From assembly GCA_044433405.1 (NCBI GenBank), contig JAWXTQ010000030.1, forward strand, positions 1-17,894: a DNA stretch of 17,894 nucleotides. Direction: 5' to 3'. The position numbers were made by a program, and so were the translations under genes. Below, piece by piece: positions 1-7,212 of this stretch (position 1 is its first letter; every line of letters begins with the position of its first letter). Below the pieces are notes generated by a model. The model worked only from the letters and a program-made list of their open reading frames with translations. It had not been told where the DNA came from and did no database searches. Source of the stretch: CAMQVM01 sp044433405 (lineage in GTDB: Bacteria; Bacteroidota; Bacteroidia; Bacteroidales; Rikenellaceae).

Positions 1-2
1 TT

Positions 3-506
3 TACTCTATTAGTTGGCATGAAGAGATTATGCTCTATAATGAAGATTATGACTACGGATATGTCTATTCAATAAGTAGTGGAGCGTGGTATAGCCGAAC
101 AATCAGCGGCAAAAGGCTATCGTATACACAGCTAGTAATACCTACTGGTATTTTAAATCTTGCAAGCAGAGAGGATCAATCATCACCTCTAGCACCATCT
201 CTAATTACCAATGCGATATGCTTTAATAGTAGTGCCCTTACAAAGATAGAGTACCTATCACCAATATTCAAAGCCTCAAAGAATTCAATTATAGAGATAA
301 TAGTTTATTGCTCTAACGATTGTGTTAATTGGTATAAGGTTGCACGTGCGCTACTTGGTAAAAGACTAGGTCGTTTTGGTGCTTCTTGGAGGTATTTTAG
401 GATAGAGCTTAATTATATAGAGACATCTACCACGTCTCAATATTCGTTTGTGCTTACTGCTTTGGAGTTTAAATACACTGTGCGCTATCGCTATATTATT
501 GATTAA
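3..506 (+). CDS. C-terminal part of a possible phage-type structural protein (5' end outside window)
   Basis: The frame is open to the window edge with no stop before the first internal ATG at 30, so the true start lies upstream; 167 codons are visible. No catalytic motif, signal peptide or membrane segment is seen. The protein is rich in Tyr, Ser and Ile. The pattern YVYSISSGAWYSRT, then a stretch ending in IIVYCSNDCVNWYKV, then SWRYFRIEL and a final LEFKYTVRYR resembles, from memory, the C-terminal layout of structural proteins in Bacteroidota phages (a 'reported action' segment, then 'GSNDGxNW', then 'YRYYRI'). That resemblance is inference and was not checked by alignment. If right, the left edge of the window is the end of a prophage or a remnant. 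It could also be an unrelated hypothetical protein. The 258-base gap that follows is very AT-rich and shows no clear terminator. Confidence 0.5.
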   Translation, partial: YSISWHEEIMLYNEDYDYGYVYSISSGAWYSRTISGKRLSYTQLVIPTGILNLASREDQSSPLAPSLITNAICFNSSALTKIEYLSPIFKASKNSIIEIIVYCSNDCVNWYKVARALLGKRLGRFGASWRYFRIELNYIETSTTSQYSFVLTALEFKYTVRYRYIID

Positions 507-764
507 CTCGATAATTATTAGTGTCGATAACGCCGATAATGATTAATCAAATTATTGCTAAAATTGCGGTTTTATTAATGTTTTGCAAAAAAAATATTTT
601 TGTGTAACTTATTGGAAATTCGAGTTTTAACAGTTTTATGTAAAATTTTATTGCTTATATATTTTGTTTTTCAAAATAAAATTACTATTATTATGTCGTT
701 AATTTAGTATTGAATACCATATTGTAATATTAAACGCGATTAATCATTTATAATCTATAATAAT

Positions 765-2915
765 ATGAAAAAATATCTTCCAAACGAAATTAAGAATGTG
801 GTTTTACTAGGTGCTTCAGGCTCTGGCAAAACGATTATGGCCGAAGCAATGGCCTATGAGGGAAAAGTTATCGACCGAAGAGGTACGATTGAAAATGACA
901 ATACTTTGTCAGATTTTACGGAGGTAGAGCATATATATAAGAGATCTATTCAGCCTACGCAGCTTTTTACGGAGTTTAATGGGTTGAAATTGAATATTAT
1001 TGATACTCCTGGTTCGGATGACTTTTGCGGTGGTTTGTTTTCGGCCTTTAAGGTTGCCGATGTTGGAGTTATGTTGATTAATGCAGTTAATGGATTTGAG
1101 GCTGGCACCGAGATTCAGGCGCGATATGCAAGAAAATACGAAAAGCCAATAGTTGCAGTGATAAATCAGCTTGACAACGAGAAGGCATCGTGGGAAATGG
1201 CTCTTGAGTCGTTAAAAAGCAATTCAAAAGTACCTGTTGCGCTTGTTCAATACCCTTTAAATGCAGGTGATGGATTTGATACTTTTATTGACGTTCTGTT
1301 GATGAAGTGTTATAAATTTGAGGGCGATACAGGAATAAGAACTGAAATGGATATTCCTGCCGATGAGCTAGAGAGAGCTAATCAGCTTCATAATGAGCTT
1401 GTAGAGGCAGCAGCAGAGAATGACGAGAACCTAATGGAGCTCTACTTTGAAAAAGGCAACTTAACACAAGACGAAATTCGCGGTGGCTTGAAATTGGGTA
1501 TTGCAAATCGTGATGTTATTCCTGTTATGTGTGCATCAGCTAAGAAAGATATTGGTGTTAAGCGTATTCTTGAGTTCTTAACCTATGTTGCACCAGGTCC
1601 AATTAAAGCCCCTAACTTTATAACAACTGAGGCTGAAGAGATTGCACCAGATGTTGACGCGCCAACAGCACTGTTTATATATCGTTCGTCAGTTGAGCCA
1701 CATCTTGGTGAGGTTTCATATTTTAGAGTTGTCTCTGGGGTGTTAAAAGAGGGAATGGAGCTTATCAACACCTTTAATTCAAGTAAAGAGAAGATATCAC
1801 AAATATTTGCTGTAGCAGGAAAAAATCGTATCAAAGTGAGTGAACTTTGTGCAGGAGATTTAGGCTGTACAGTGAAGCTAAAAAGCGTAAAAACAAATCA
1901 TACACTAGCTGAGTCGTCGGTAAATTGGCAAATTGAGAGGATGAAATTCCCTGAACATCGTTACCGTACAGCAGTTAAGGCGTTAAAGAGTGCTGATGAT
2001 GAAAAACTTGGCGAGGTATTAGCACGTGCTCATTTTGAAGATCCAACAATTGTAGTTGAGTATTCAAAAGAGTTAAAACAGACAATTCTTTATGGCCAGG
2101 GCGAGCACCATTTGAATATATTAAAATGGTCACTAGAGCACAACAACAAAATAGAAGTTGAGTATTTTGCACCTAGAATACCATATAGAGAGACTATCAC
2201 TAAAACAGCTACTGCCGACTACCGACACAAAAAACAGTCTGGTGGTGCAGGTCAGTTTGGTGAAGTTCATATCTTAATAGAGCCATTTATTGAGGGTGCT
2301 CAACCTCAAAATAGATTTAAAATTGAGGGCAAAGAGGTGGTGTTTAATGTGCGCGGCACTGAAACTGTAGAGTTAGAGTGGGGTGGTAAACTCGTCTTTA
2401 ACAACTGTATTGTGGGTGGTGCAATTGACGCACGATTCTTCCCAGCAGTGCTGAAAGGAGTTATGGAGAAGATGGAGAATGGTCCACTAACAGGCTCTTA
2501 TGCACGCGATATAACAGTCTATCTTTATGATGGAAAAATGCACCCAGTAGACTCAAATGAGATCTCATTTAAGTTGGCTGCCCGCAACGCCTTTAAAGAG
2601 GCCTTCAGAAAGGCAGGTCCAAAAATTATGGAGCCTATCTATAGTGTAGAAGTTTTAGTTCCTAATGATAAAATGGGCGATGTAATGAGTGATCTACAAA
2701 ACCGTCGCGCAATTATCGAGGGAATGAATAGTGATAATGAACTAGAGGTTATCTCAGCAAAAGTTCCTTTAGCCGAGATGTATCGTTACTCGACAACTCT
2801 TAGTTCAATAACAAGCGGTCGCGCTACATACTCAATGAAGTTTGCATCTTACGAGCAAGTTCCTAACGATGTTCAAGACAAACTATTGAAGAGTTATGTA
2901 GACACCGACGAATAA
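765..2915 (+). CDS. fusA2: Elongation factor G paralogue (EF-G2 type) with altered GTPase motifs
   Basis: 716 aa, normal EF-G length, with the full domain order: G domain, domain II, domain III, domain IV (HKKQSGGAGQFGEV near residue 485 is the family signature) and domain V. EF-G drives mRNA-tRNA translocation on the ribosome in the cytoplasm. The G domain departs from the canonical factor. The P-loop is GASGSGKT (16-23) rather than the usual AHxDAGKT. The switch I RGIT signature is replaced by KRSIQ (59-63). Switch II reads DTPGSDDF (80-87), so the catalytic His of DTPGHVDF is Ser84. The base-recognition motif is NQLD (134-137) instead of NKMD. Bacteroides species are known to carry an EF-G2 that supports translation without GTP hydrolysis and is induced under carbon limitation; this gene fits that type. 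A normal fusA should exist elsewhere in the genome. It has its own terminator and stands alone. A 249-base AT-rich upstream region could be a long leader, but I see no confident promoter. Confidence 0.9.
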   Translation: MKKYLPNEIKNVVLLGASGSGKTIMAEAMAYEGKVIDRRGTIENDNTLSDFTEVEHIYKRSIQPTQLFTEFNGLKLNIIDTPGSDDFCGGLFSAFKVADVGVMLINAVNGFEAGTEIQARYARKYEKPIVAVINQLDNEKASWEMALESLKSNSKVPVALVQYPLNAGDGFDTFIDVLLMKCYKFEGDTGIRTEMDIPADELERANQLHNELVEAAAENDENLMELYFEKGNLTQDEIRGGLKLGIANRDVIPVMCASAKKDIGVKRILEFLTYVAPGPIKAPNFITTEAEEIAPDVDAPTALFIYRSSVEPHLGEVSYFRVVSGVLKEGMELINTFNSSKEKISQIFAVAGKNRIKVSELCAGDLGCTVKLKSVKTNHTLAESSVNWQIERMKFPEHRYRTAVKALKSADDEKLGEVLARAHFEDPTIVVEYSKELKQTILYGQGEHHLNILKWSLEHNNKIEVEYFAPRIPYRETITKTATADYRHKKQSGGAGQFGEVHILIEPFIEGAQPQNRFKIEGKEVVFNVRGTETVELEWGGKLVFNNCIVGGAIDARFFPAVLKGVMEKMENGPLTGSYARDITVYLYDGKMHPVDSNEISFKLAARNAFKEAFRKAGPKIMEPIYSVEVLVPNDKMGDVMSDLQNRRAIIEGMNSDNELEVISAKVPLAEMYRYSTTLSSITSGRATYSMKFASYEQVPNDVQDKLLKSYVDTDE

Positions 2916-2954
2916 TAAAAGTAAAAACTAATTTTTTTTAATTTTTTCATTGTT

Positions 2955-3001
2955 GGAAACCCCTGTCCATTAGCATCGCTAATGAGCAGGGGTTCCATTT
3001 T
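2955..3001 (+). terminator. Intrinsic terminator after the EF-G2 gene
   Basis: Arms GGAA-CCCCTG-CATTAGC and GCTAATG-GCAGGGGTTCC pair with only small bulges around an ATC loop (2955-2996) and run into ATTTTT. It lies 40 bases after the stop codon. The stem is strong and GC-rich in an AT-rich setting. Confidence 0.85.
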
Positions 3002-3037
3002 TGGAGTAGTTTTGCTTTATATAGCGATTTTGGTTAG

Positions 3038-3105
3038 CGGTTTTGTTTGGAGGTTTTCACCGCATGAGCCTTCGCTCATGCAGTGAAAACCTCCAAACAA
3101 AACCG
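3038..3105. repeat. 68-base hairpin, full copy of a palindromic intergenic repeat
   Basis: The left arm runs from CGGTTTTGTTTGGAGG through TTTTCAC and pairs perfectly with GTGAAAACC through CAAACAAAACCG. An inner CATGAGC/GCTCATG stem closes on a 4-base loop. In all about 30 base pairs form with only a two-base mismatch (CG opposite CA). The core GCATGAGC-N4-GCTCATGC-AGTGAAAACC recurs at 6346-6375, and weaker copies lie at 5442, 5887 and 12198, so this is a repeat family and not a single terminator. It sits between the EF-G2 terminator and the promoter of the next operon. Confidence 0.85.
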
Positions 3106-3146
3106 TCAAACAATACATATTGATCCTCTGAAAGTAAGTAGTTTAG

Positions 3147-3177
3147 TTTGATAACAATATAAATATCGTTACCTTTG
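3147..3177 (+). promoter_or_regulatory. Bacteroidota-type promoter for the LysE-cmk-ispH run
   Basis: TTTG at 3147-3150, a 19-base spacer, then TACCTTTG at 3170-3177. This is an exact match to the Bacteroidota consensus TTTG-N19-TAnnTTTG. Transcription would start near 3184, leaving a leader of about 22 bases before the ATG at 3207. Confidence 0.85.
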
Positions 3178-3206
3178 CACATATAATAATGCATTAAAAC
3201 AGCTAA

Positions 3207-3845
3207 ATGAATTTTATATTTTTAATAAAGGGATTGGTAATAGGTTTCTTAGCTTCAATTCCTCTTGGGCCAGTTGGAGTGTTGTGTTTGCAACGTACCG
3301 TTAGTAAAAGGTTTATGTCTGGTTTTGTGTCAGGCCTTGGAGCTGCATCTGCTGATGTTATATTTGCTGTTATTGCGATGTTTTTTCTCTCTTTGATAGC
3401 AGTTGTGATAGAGCAACAGATGTCACTTTTAGCACTTATTGGGGGTAGTGTAGTAATGGTAATAGGAATATTTATCTTTAATAAAAAGACAACGCCTAAA
3501 ACTCTGCGAAAAAATAGAGCACAGTATCCTAACTATTTTAAAGATTATATTACAACATTTTTCCTCACACTTACAAATCCTGCATTTATATTTGTGTTTG
3601 TGGGGCTTTTTTCTAGCTTTGACATTGGTAATGAGGATTTGTGTCTGTATAACGGGGTATTGACAATTATTGGTGTGGCATTTGGAGCATCATTGTGGTG
3701 GTTTACGCTAACATCTACAGTTAATATCTTTAAAAACAGGTTTCGTCCTCGTCACTTAGTGAGTATCAATCGAATTGCAGGGATATTAATATTTGCATTG
3801 GGGTTGTTTGCTATTATTACGGCCATTTTAGATATGTTAAACTAA
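3207..3845 (+). CDS. LysE-family translocator (amino-acid exporter-like membrane protein)
   Basis: 212 aa, inner-membrane protein. The N-terminus FLASIPLGPVGVLCLQ (about 15-30) is the LysE/RhtB family opening, in which a hydrophobic helix ends in PxGP. Five to six hydrophobic segments follow, with a short basic loop (FNKKTTPKTLRKNRAQ) near residues 90-106 and a conserved-looking LTNPAFIF near 124-131. Members of this family export amino acids or related solutes by proton-coupled transport, but the substrate cannot be read from sequence. It is the first gene after a consensus promoter and lies 13 bases before cmk. Its link to cmk and ispH is probably only positional. Confidence 0.85.
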   Translation: MNFIFLIKGLVIGFLASIPLGPVGVLCLQRTVSKRFMSGFVSGLGAASADVIFAVIAMFFLSLIAVVIEQQMSLLALIGGSVVMVIGIFIFNKKTTPKTLRKNRAQYPNYFKDYITTFFLTLTNPAFIFVFVGLFSSFDIGNEDLCLYNGVLTIIGVAFGASLWWFTLTSTVNIFKNRFRPRHLVSINRIAGILIFALGLFAIITAILDMLN

Positions 3846-3858
3846 ATATATTATAACT

Positions 3859-4539
3859 ATGAGTAACAAGAAAATAATCATCGCAATAGATGGTTTCTCG
3901 TCATGCGGAAAGAGTACATTTGCAAAACTAATAGCATCAAAAATCGACTATAAATTTATTGATAGTGGTGCAATGTATAGATCTATCACTCTTTATGCTC
4001 TCAACCATGATATTATTGACTCTGAGGATTTGATTGTTGAGTCACTAAAGGATATTAATATTGAATTTAAGAATAATCCTCAAAATGGCAAAAGCGAGGT
4101 TTCGATTAATGGTGAGTCGGTAGAGGGCAAAATTAGAGATATGCGAGTAAGTGAGAAGGTAAGCTACATAAGTTCAATTGCTCAAGTTAGAACTAAAGTC
4201 TCGTCACTATTGCAGCAAATGGGTGAGAAAGGGGGAATAGTAATGGATGGTCGCGATATAGGAAGCGCAGTATTTCCTCATGCTGAGCTTAAAATATTCA
4301 TGACTGCTGATCCTAAGGTGAGAGCAAAACGACGCTTTTTAGAGCTCGAAGCCAAAGGAATAACAGCCTCATTAGAGGAGATAGAGCAAAATATCAATCA
4401 ACGCGATTACCAAGATCAGAACCGTAAAGAGAGTCCTCTTGTAAAGGCTAGTGATGCTATTGAGCTTGATAATAGTTATATGAGTCTTGCTCAACAAATG
4501 GAATGGGTAGAGGAATTGATTTGTCAACGAACAAAATAA
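3859..4539 (+). CDS. cmk: Cytidylate kinase
   Basis: 226 aa, usual length. It phosphorylates CMP and dCMP with ATP to CDP and dCDP in pyrimidine nucleotide metabolism in the cytoplasm. The P-loop IDGFSSCGKSTFAK (about 10-23) is the family form GxxxxGKST. Further signatures are DSGAMYRSIT (about 36-45), MDGRDIGSAVFPHAELKIF (CMP-binding region, about 132-150) and the lid RAKRRFLEL followed by QRDYQDQNRKESPL, which matches the family RDxxDxxRxxxPL. The start ATG follows the LysE stop by 13 bases, and ispH begins 9 bases after its stop, so the three genes are probably one transcript. Confidence 0.95.
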   Translation: MSNKKIIIAIDGFSSCGKSTFAKLIASKIDYKFIDSGAMYRSITLYALNHDIIDSEDLIVESLKDINIEFKNNPQNGKSEVSINGESVEGKIRDMRVSEKVSYISSIAQVRTKVSSLLQQMGEKGGIVMDGRDIGSAVFPHAELKIFMTADPKVRAKRRFLELEAKGITASLEEIEQNINQRDYQDQNRKESPLVKASDAIELDNSYMSLAQQMEWVEELICQRTK

Positions 4540-4548
4540 TAGATACTA

Positions 4549-5415
4549 ATGTTAATCGAAATTGATGTTAAATCGGGTTTTTGCCCTGGTGTCGTTGCTG
4601 CAATCGAAAAGGCAGAAGTCGAGCTCATTAACAAAGATTGTGTCTACTCACTGGGTGATATTATGCACAATAGGGAGGAGATGGGGCGACTTTCGAATTT
4701 GGGTTTGAGGGTTGTAGGTCTCGACTCGCTAGATACTCTCGACAATCAAACGCTTTTGATTCGCGCTCACGGAGAGCCTCCATCGACATACCAAATGTGC
4801 AAAAAACACAATATCAACCTAATAGATGCTACCTGCCCAGTAGTGGCTCGGCTTCAGAAGAGAGTTGTCGAAGCTGACAATATCATGAGCAAAGTAAATG
4901 GTCAGGTTGTAATCCTAGGTAAGTATGGTCATCCTGAAGTAATAGGACTTCAAGGGCAGATTGAAGATGCGATAGTTATAGATTCAAGCAGTGAATTAGT
5001 AGCTAAAGTAGACTTTAATCGTCCCATTTATCTGCTCTCACAAACAACACAAAGCCTAGATGTTTTTAAGGAGATTGAGCAGATAATTATCAAAAGATAC
5101 AAACAGACCCCAGAGCTAGAGTGTACTATAAAAGATACTATATGCAGACAAGTGTCAAATAGATATCCACACCTGCATCAATTTGCCGCCTCTCATGATG
5201 TGGTGATATTTGTAAGTGGTTCTGAAAGCTCAAACGGAAAGGCTCTTTTTAAAGTGTGCAGCAGCGTTAATGAAAATTCATACAAGGTTGAAAACGCCGA
5301 TCAAGTAGACATTGCATGGGTAACAGGAGCAAAGTCCGTAGGCATCTGTGGAGCAACATCCACTCCTCGATGGAGCATGGAGCAGGTACGAGATAAAATA
5401 AAGATTGGAAGATAA
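4549..5415 (+). CDS. ispH: 4-hydroxy-3-methylbut-2-enyl diphosphate reductase
   Basis: 288 aa, typical of the family. It is the last step of the MEP isoprenoid pathway, reducing HMBPP to IPP and DMAPP with a 4Fe-4S cluster. The three cluster cysteines are visible in GFCPG (Cys12), DATCP (near 97) and KDTICRQ (near 199). Substrate-binding histidines sit in IMHNREEMG, IRAHGEP and GKYGHPEVIG. The C-terminal VGICGATSTPRWSMEQV matches the family VGxxxGASTPxWxIEEV. In Bacteroidota ispH is commonly next to cmk, as here. No intrinsic terminator follows; the next recognisable element is a fragment of the intergenic repeat at 5442. Confidence 0.95.
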   Translation: MLIEIDVKSGFCPGVVAAIEKAEVELINKDCVYSLGDIMHNREEMGRLSNLGLRVVGLDSLDTLDNQTLLIRAHGEPPSTYQMCKKHNINLIDATCPVVARLQKRVVEADNIMSKVNGQVVILGKYGHPEVIGLQGQIEDAIVIDSSSELVAKVDFNRPIYLLSQTTQSLDVFKEIEQIIIKRYKQTPELECTIKDTICRQVSNRYPHLHQFAASHDVVIFVSGSESSNGKALFKVCSSVNENSYKVENADQVDIAWVTGAKSVGICGATSTPRWSMEQVRDKIKIGR

Positions 5416-5441
5416 AGGTTTTTGTTTTGCGGCTTTGTTTT

Positions 5442-5460
5442 GCGGCTTTCACCGCATATG
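5442..5460. repeat. Partial copy of the palindromic intergenic repeat
   Basis: GCGGCTTTCACCGCATATGC resembles the left arm of the full copy at 3038 (AGGTTTTCACCGCATGAGC). Read in the opposite sense it also matches GGTGAAAACCGC at 5887-5898, so the RNA candidate and short frame between them are bracketed by inverted copies. Confidence 0.6.
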
Positions 5461-5508
5461 CTTGTAGTAATAGGTTGGGTGGGAAACGAAAGGTTTCTCA
5501 ACCTGTTT

Positions 5509-5539
5509 TTTGTAGTTTAGATTATTATTTTTACTTTTG
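5509..5539 (+). promoter_or_regulatory. Bacteroidota-type promoter for the structured RNA
   Basis: TTTG at 5509-5512, exactly 19 bases, then TACTTTTG at 5532-5539. This matches the TTTG-N19-TAnnTTTG consensus. The expected start, about 5-7 bases on, falls on the first base pair of the long closing stem at 5544. That coincidence is the best evidence for a transcribed RNA here. Confidence 0.8.
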
Positions 5540-5543
5540 CAAT

Positions 5544-5721
5544 GCTCTACATACTACAAGGCAAGGAAACTTGCCGACTATTCGGAACAGACGTATAATA
5601 TATGTCTGATTCTTATTCCATACGGTGGTTTCGCCTCCGTGTGGAACGTTAATGCGTCCACTGCCTTGTAGGTGTAGAGCAACGGGTAAGTGAAATCACC
5701 TCTTTTTATCTTGCCCCATTG
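5544..5721 (+). ncRNA. Candidate structured RNA: 19-bp closing stem enclosing three hairpins
   Basis: Arms at 5544-5563 (GCTCTACATACTACAAGGCA) and 5662-5680 (TGCCTTGTAGGTGTAGAGC) pair over 19 bp with one bulged A. The interior folds as CCGA-CTAT-TCGG (5574-5585), CAGACGTAT/ATATGTCTG (5588-5608) and a strong TTCCATACGG/CCGTGTGGAA hairpin (5616-5646). GU pairs in at least three stems keep pairing where bases differ, which is suggestive of selection. A further stem GGGTAAG/CTTGCCC (5684-5716) lies just outside the closing stem. A consensus promoter ends five bases upstream. There is no clear U-tract, so the 3' end is uncertain, and the RNA may be the leader of the 48-codon frame at 5745. I do not recognise the family. 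It is not a tRNA, and nothing suggests tmRNA, RNase P or SRP RNA. Confidence 0.65.
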
Positions 5722-5744
5722 TTTAACCATTAAAAACTAAGGTT

Positions 5745-5891
5745 ATGGAAGAAAAACAGAGAATCAGGCTAACAACCTCCACTACATTCGATTTTGAGAG
5801 AGACGAGATCAAACGCCTCTACACCTATTTATCACTATTTCAATACAGGCATCTGAGCACACCCATTGCAATACTTACCGCCAAAAGGTGA
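5745..5891 (+). CDS. 48-codon frame, unknown, after the structured RNA
   Basis: The product begins MEEKQRIRLTTSTTFDFERD and ends LSTPIAILTAKR. It is charged at the N-terminus and has no membrane segment. The ATG follows an A-rich stretch with AAGG seven bases upstream, plausible for this phylum. The stop codon lies inside a copy of the intergenic repeat (GGTGAAAACC), so the frame may be the truncated start of a longer gene that was cut by the repeat. It starts 24 bases after the last stem of the RNA candidate and could share its transcript. It may equally be a chance frame. I do not recognise it. Confidence 0.35.
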   Translation: MEEKQRIRLTTSTTFDFERDEIKRLYTYLSLFQYRHLSTPIAILTAKR

Positions 5892-5907
5892 AAACCGCTA
5901 AGAATTC
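5887..5907. repeat. Tail fragment of the intergenic repeat
   Basis: GGTGAAAACCGCTAAGAATT is shared in 17 of 20 positions of its GTGAAA...GAATTC part with 12215-12234, and its first half with 6366-6380. No inner palindrome is kept here. Confidence 0.6.
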
Positions 5908-6276
5908 ATCTTGATCCGTTTTTTACACATTCTAGGTCGAAACAGTGAGACGGAGAAGAGGTGTCTATTTTGCTTATTAATTATTATTGGTATTAATGAT
6001 GATCACTATGTTCGGATATCGCGAAGCCACACATCACCTTCGTGAGAATACCTAGCGAACGTTAGTGAGCCCGAGGAGCGATAGCGACGAGGAGTTCTTG
6101 CCAGCAAGGGGCATTCATGGGGCATTTTTGAATGGTTAGCGATAGCTAAGCTTTTAAAAATGGTTCAGGGATGTCACTTGCGAGCTTCTTGTGAAAGAAG
6201 TGTCAGCAACAGTTTTTCCTCTTATCTTGATAAGCTTTGGTACGCCTCGGTCTTCACTTTTTGGCGCAGCCAAAAA

Positions 6277-6342
6277 TAGGAATAGTTTTCATTTCGTTGT
6301 CATGCCTTTAGGTATGAACATAAGAAATAAAAACTATTCCTA
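6277..6342. repeat. 66-base near-perfect inverted repeat
   Basis: The left arm starts TAGGAATAGTTTT at 6277 and the right arm ends AAAACTATTCCTA at 6342. About 30 bases on each side pair with few mismatches around a TTTA loop (6307-6310). It directly abuts the palindromic repeat at 6346. It could act as a bidirectional terminator region, a small stem-loop RNA or a miniature mobile element; no target duplication was seen. Confidence 0.75.
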
Positions 6343-6345
6343 CAA

Positions 6346-6375
6346 GCATGAGCTTTAGCTCATGCAGTGAAAACC
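6346..6375. repeat. Copy of the palindromic intergenic repeat
   Basis: GCATGAGCT/AGCTCATGC is a perfect 9-bp stem with a 2-base loop, followed by AGTGAAAACCGCTAA. Core and tail agree with the copy at 3062-3091 apart from the loop bases. It lies 41 bases beyond the aquaporin stop codon and could end that transcript. Confidence 0.75.
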
Positions 6376-6416
6376 GCTAAAGAGGTGTAAGTCGCCAAGC
6401 ACTCCATCGACTTATG

Positions 6417-7085
6417 CTATTTTTTATCTAACGCTTTCCAAACGATAGCCGAAAGAGCTGCACCAATAAAAGGACCTACAATAAACACCCATAGCTGAGC
6501 TAGAGCACTTCCACCAGCAAATATTGCAGGTGCAATACTACGTGCAGGATTAACTGATGTACCTGTAATTGGAATACATACGATATGAACCAATACAAGT
6601 GTTAATCCAATCGCTAGACCTGCTAATTTAGGTGCAGAGTTCTTTTCAGAGGTTGATCCTAGCACTACTAATACAAAGATAAAAGTAAATACGATCTCTG
6701 CAATTAACGCAGGAACTAAATCAGTAAAACCATTTGCACCTGTTGTAGTAGCAGAGAAGTCGATAGTTGTAATAGTTGATGTTAGCGCAAAAATAATTGC
6801 AGAACCAACTAAAGCCCCTATTACTTGAGCAACCATATAAGAAATTGCTTGACAACCCTTCATACGGCCACTTAGCCACACTCCCAATGTAATAGCAGGG
6901 TTGATATGGCATCCTGAGATACCTCCAATAGTGTAAGCCATAGCAACGACAGAGAGACCAAAAGCAAATGATACAGTTAATACTTGTGCCGCTGTACCTA
7001 CGCCACCATTAAATACGGCTGAGCCACATCCCATTAACACTAAAACCATAGTACCTATAGCTTCAGCAACTAATTCCTTTTTCAT
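6417..7085 (-). CDS. aqpZ: Aquaporin Z-type water channel
   Basis: 222 aa, six hydrophobic segments plus two half-helices, inner membrane. Both signature loops are present: GCHINPAITLGVW (about 58-70) and TSVNPARSIAPAIF (about 176-189). The second is preceded by VHIVCIPITGTS, giving the His-Thr-Arg selectivity-filter set of AqpZ rather than the Gly/Asp pattern of glycerol facilitators, so a water channel is most likely. It follows the hexosaminidase gene on the same strand after 127 bases; a shared transcript is possible but not shown. No consensus promoter was found in that gap. Confidence 0.93.
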   Translation of the reverse strand: MKKELVAEAIGTMVLVLMGCGSAVFNGGVGTAAQVLTVSFAFGLSVVAMAYTIGGISGCHINPAITLGVWLSGRMKGCQAISYMVAQVIGALVGSAIIFALTSTITTIDFSATTTGANGFTDLVPALIAEIVFTFIFVLVVLGSTSEKNSAPKLAGLAIGLTLVLVHIVCIPITGTSVNPARSIAPAIFAGGSALAQLWVFIVGPFIGAALSAIVWKALDKK

Positions 7086-7212
7086 AATTCTTTGTTTTAA
7101 AGTTAAATTTATTTAAGAGGAACTAACTTGATAAAAAACAGTTATCCTTGCAGCTAAAATATTCTTTGATCAAATTAGATCCCTAATATTTATTAAACCC
7201 AACTTGTTAGAT

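Larger units (their letters stand above)
5416..6416. other. 1-kb gene-poor region rich in repeats and RNA structure
   Basis: No normal-length gene is convincing here. The region holds a tandem TTTTGCGGCTTT motif (about 5424-5450), a consensus promoter, a structured RNA candidate (5544-5721), a 48-codon frame (5745-5891), three repeat fragments and a 66-base inverted repeat. From about 5910 to 6276 there are many short imperfect palindromes of the kind AGCGATAGC, but no supported gene. On the minus strand a stop-free stretch ends near 6165 at a TAA and could be a decayed coding remnant, but I cannot assign it. Confidence 0.6.

Noticed and set aside
1975..2172. Antisense frames inside the EF-G2 gene and in the other long genes
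   Set aside because: They lie wholly within strongly supported genes, lack starts with context, and give low-complexity or Ser/Leu-rich products typical of shadow frames.
5427..5609. 60-codon plus-strand frame after ispH
   Set aside because: It runs across the repeat fragment, the promoter and the first half of the structured RNA; composition and Cys/Tyr/Arg-rich product look like a chance frame.
5544..5680. Retron msr-msd RNA, because of the long closing inverted repeat and inner hairpins
   Set aside because: No reverse transcriptase gene lies nearby, and no branching-guanosine context could be recognised with confidence.
6165..6276. Minus-strand stop-free stretch that could be a decayed gene end
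   Set aside because: Only about 40 codons, no recognisable domain, and two other frames look equally plausible; left as part of the gene-poor region.
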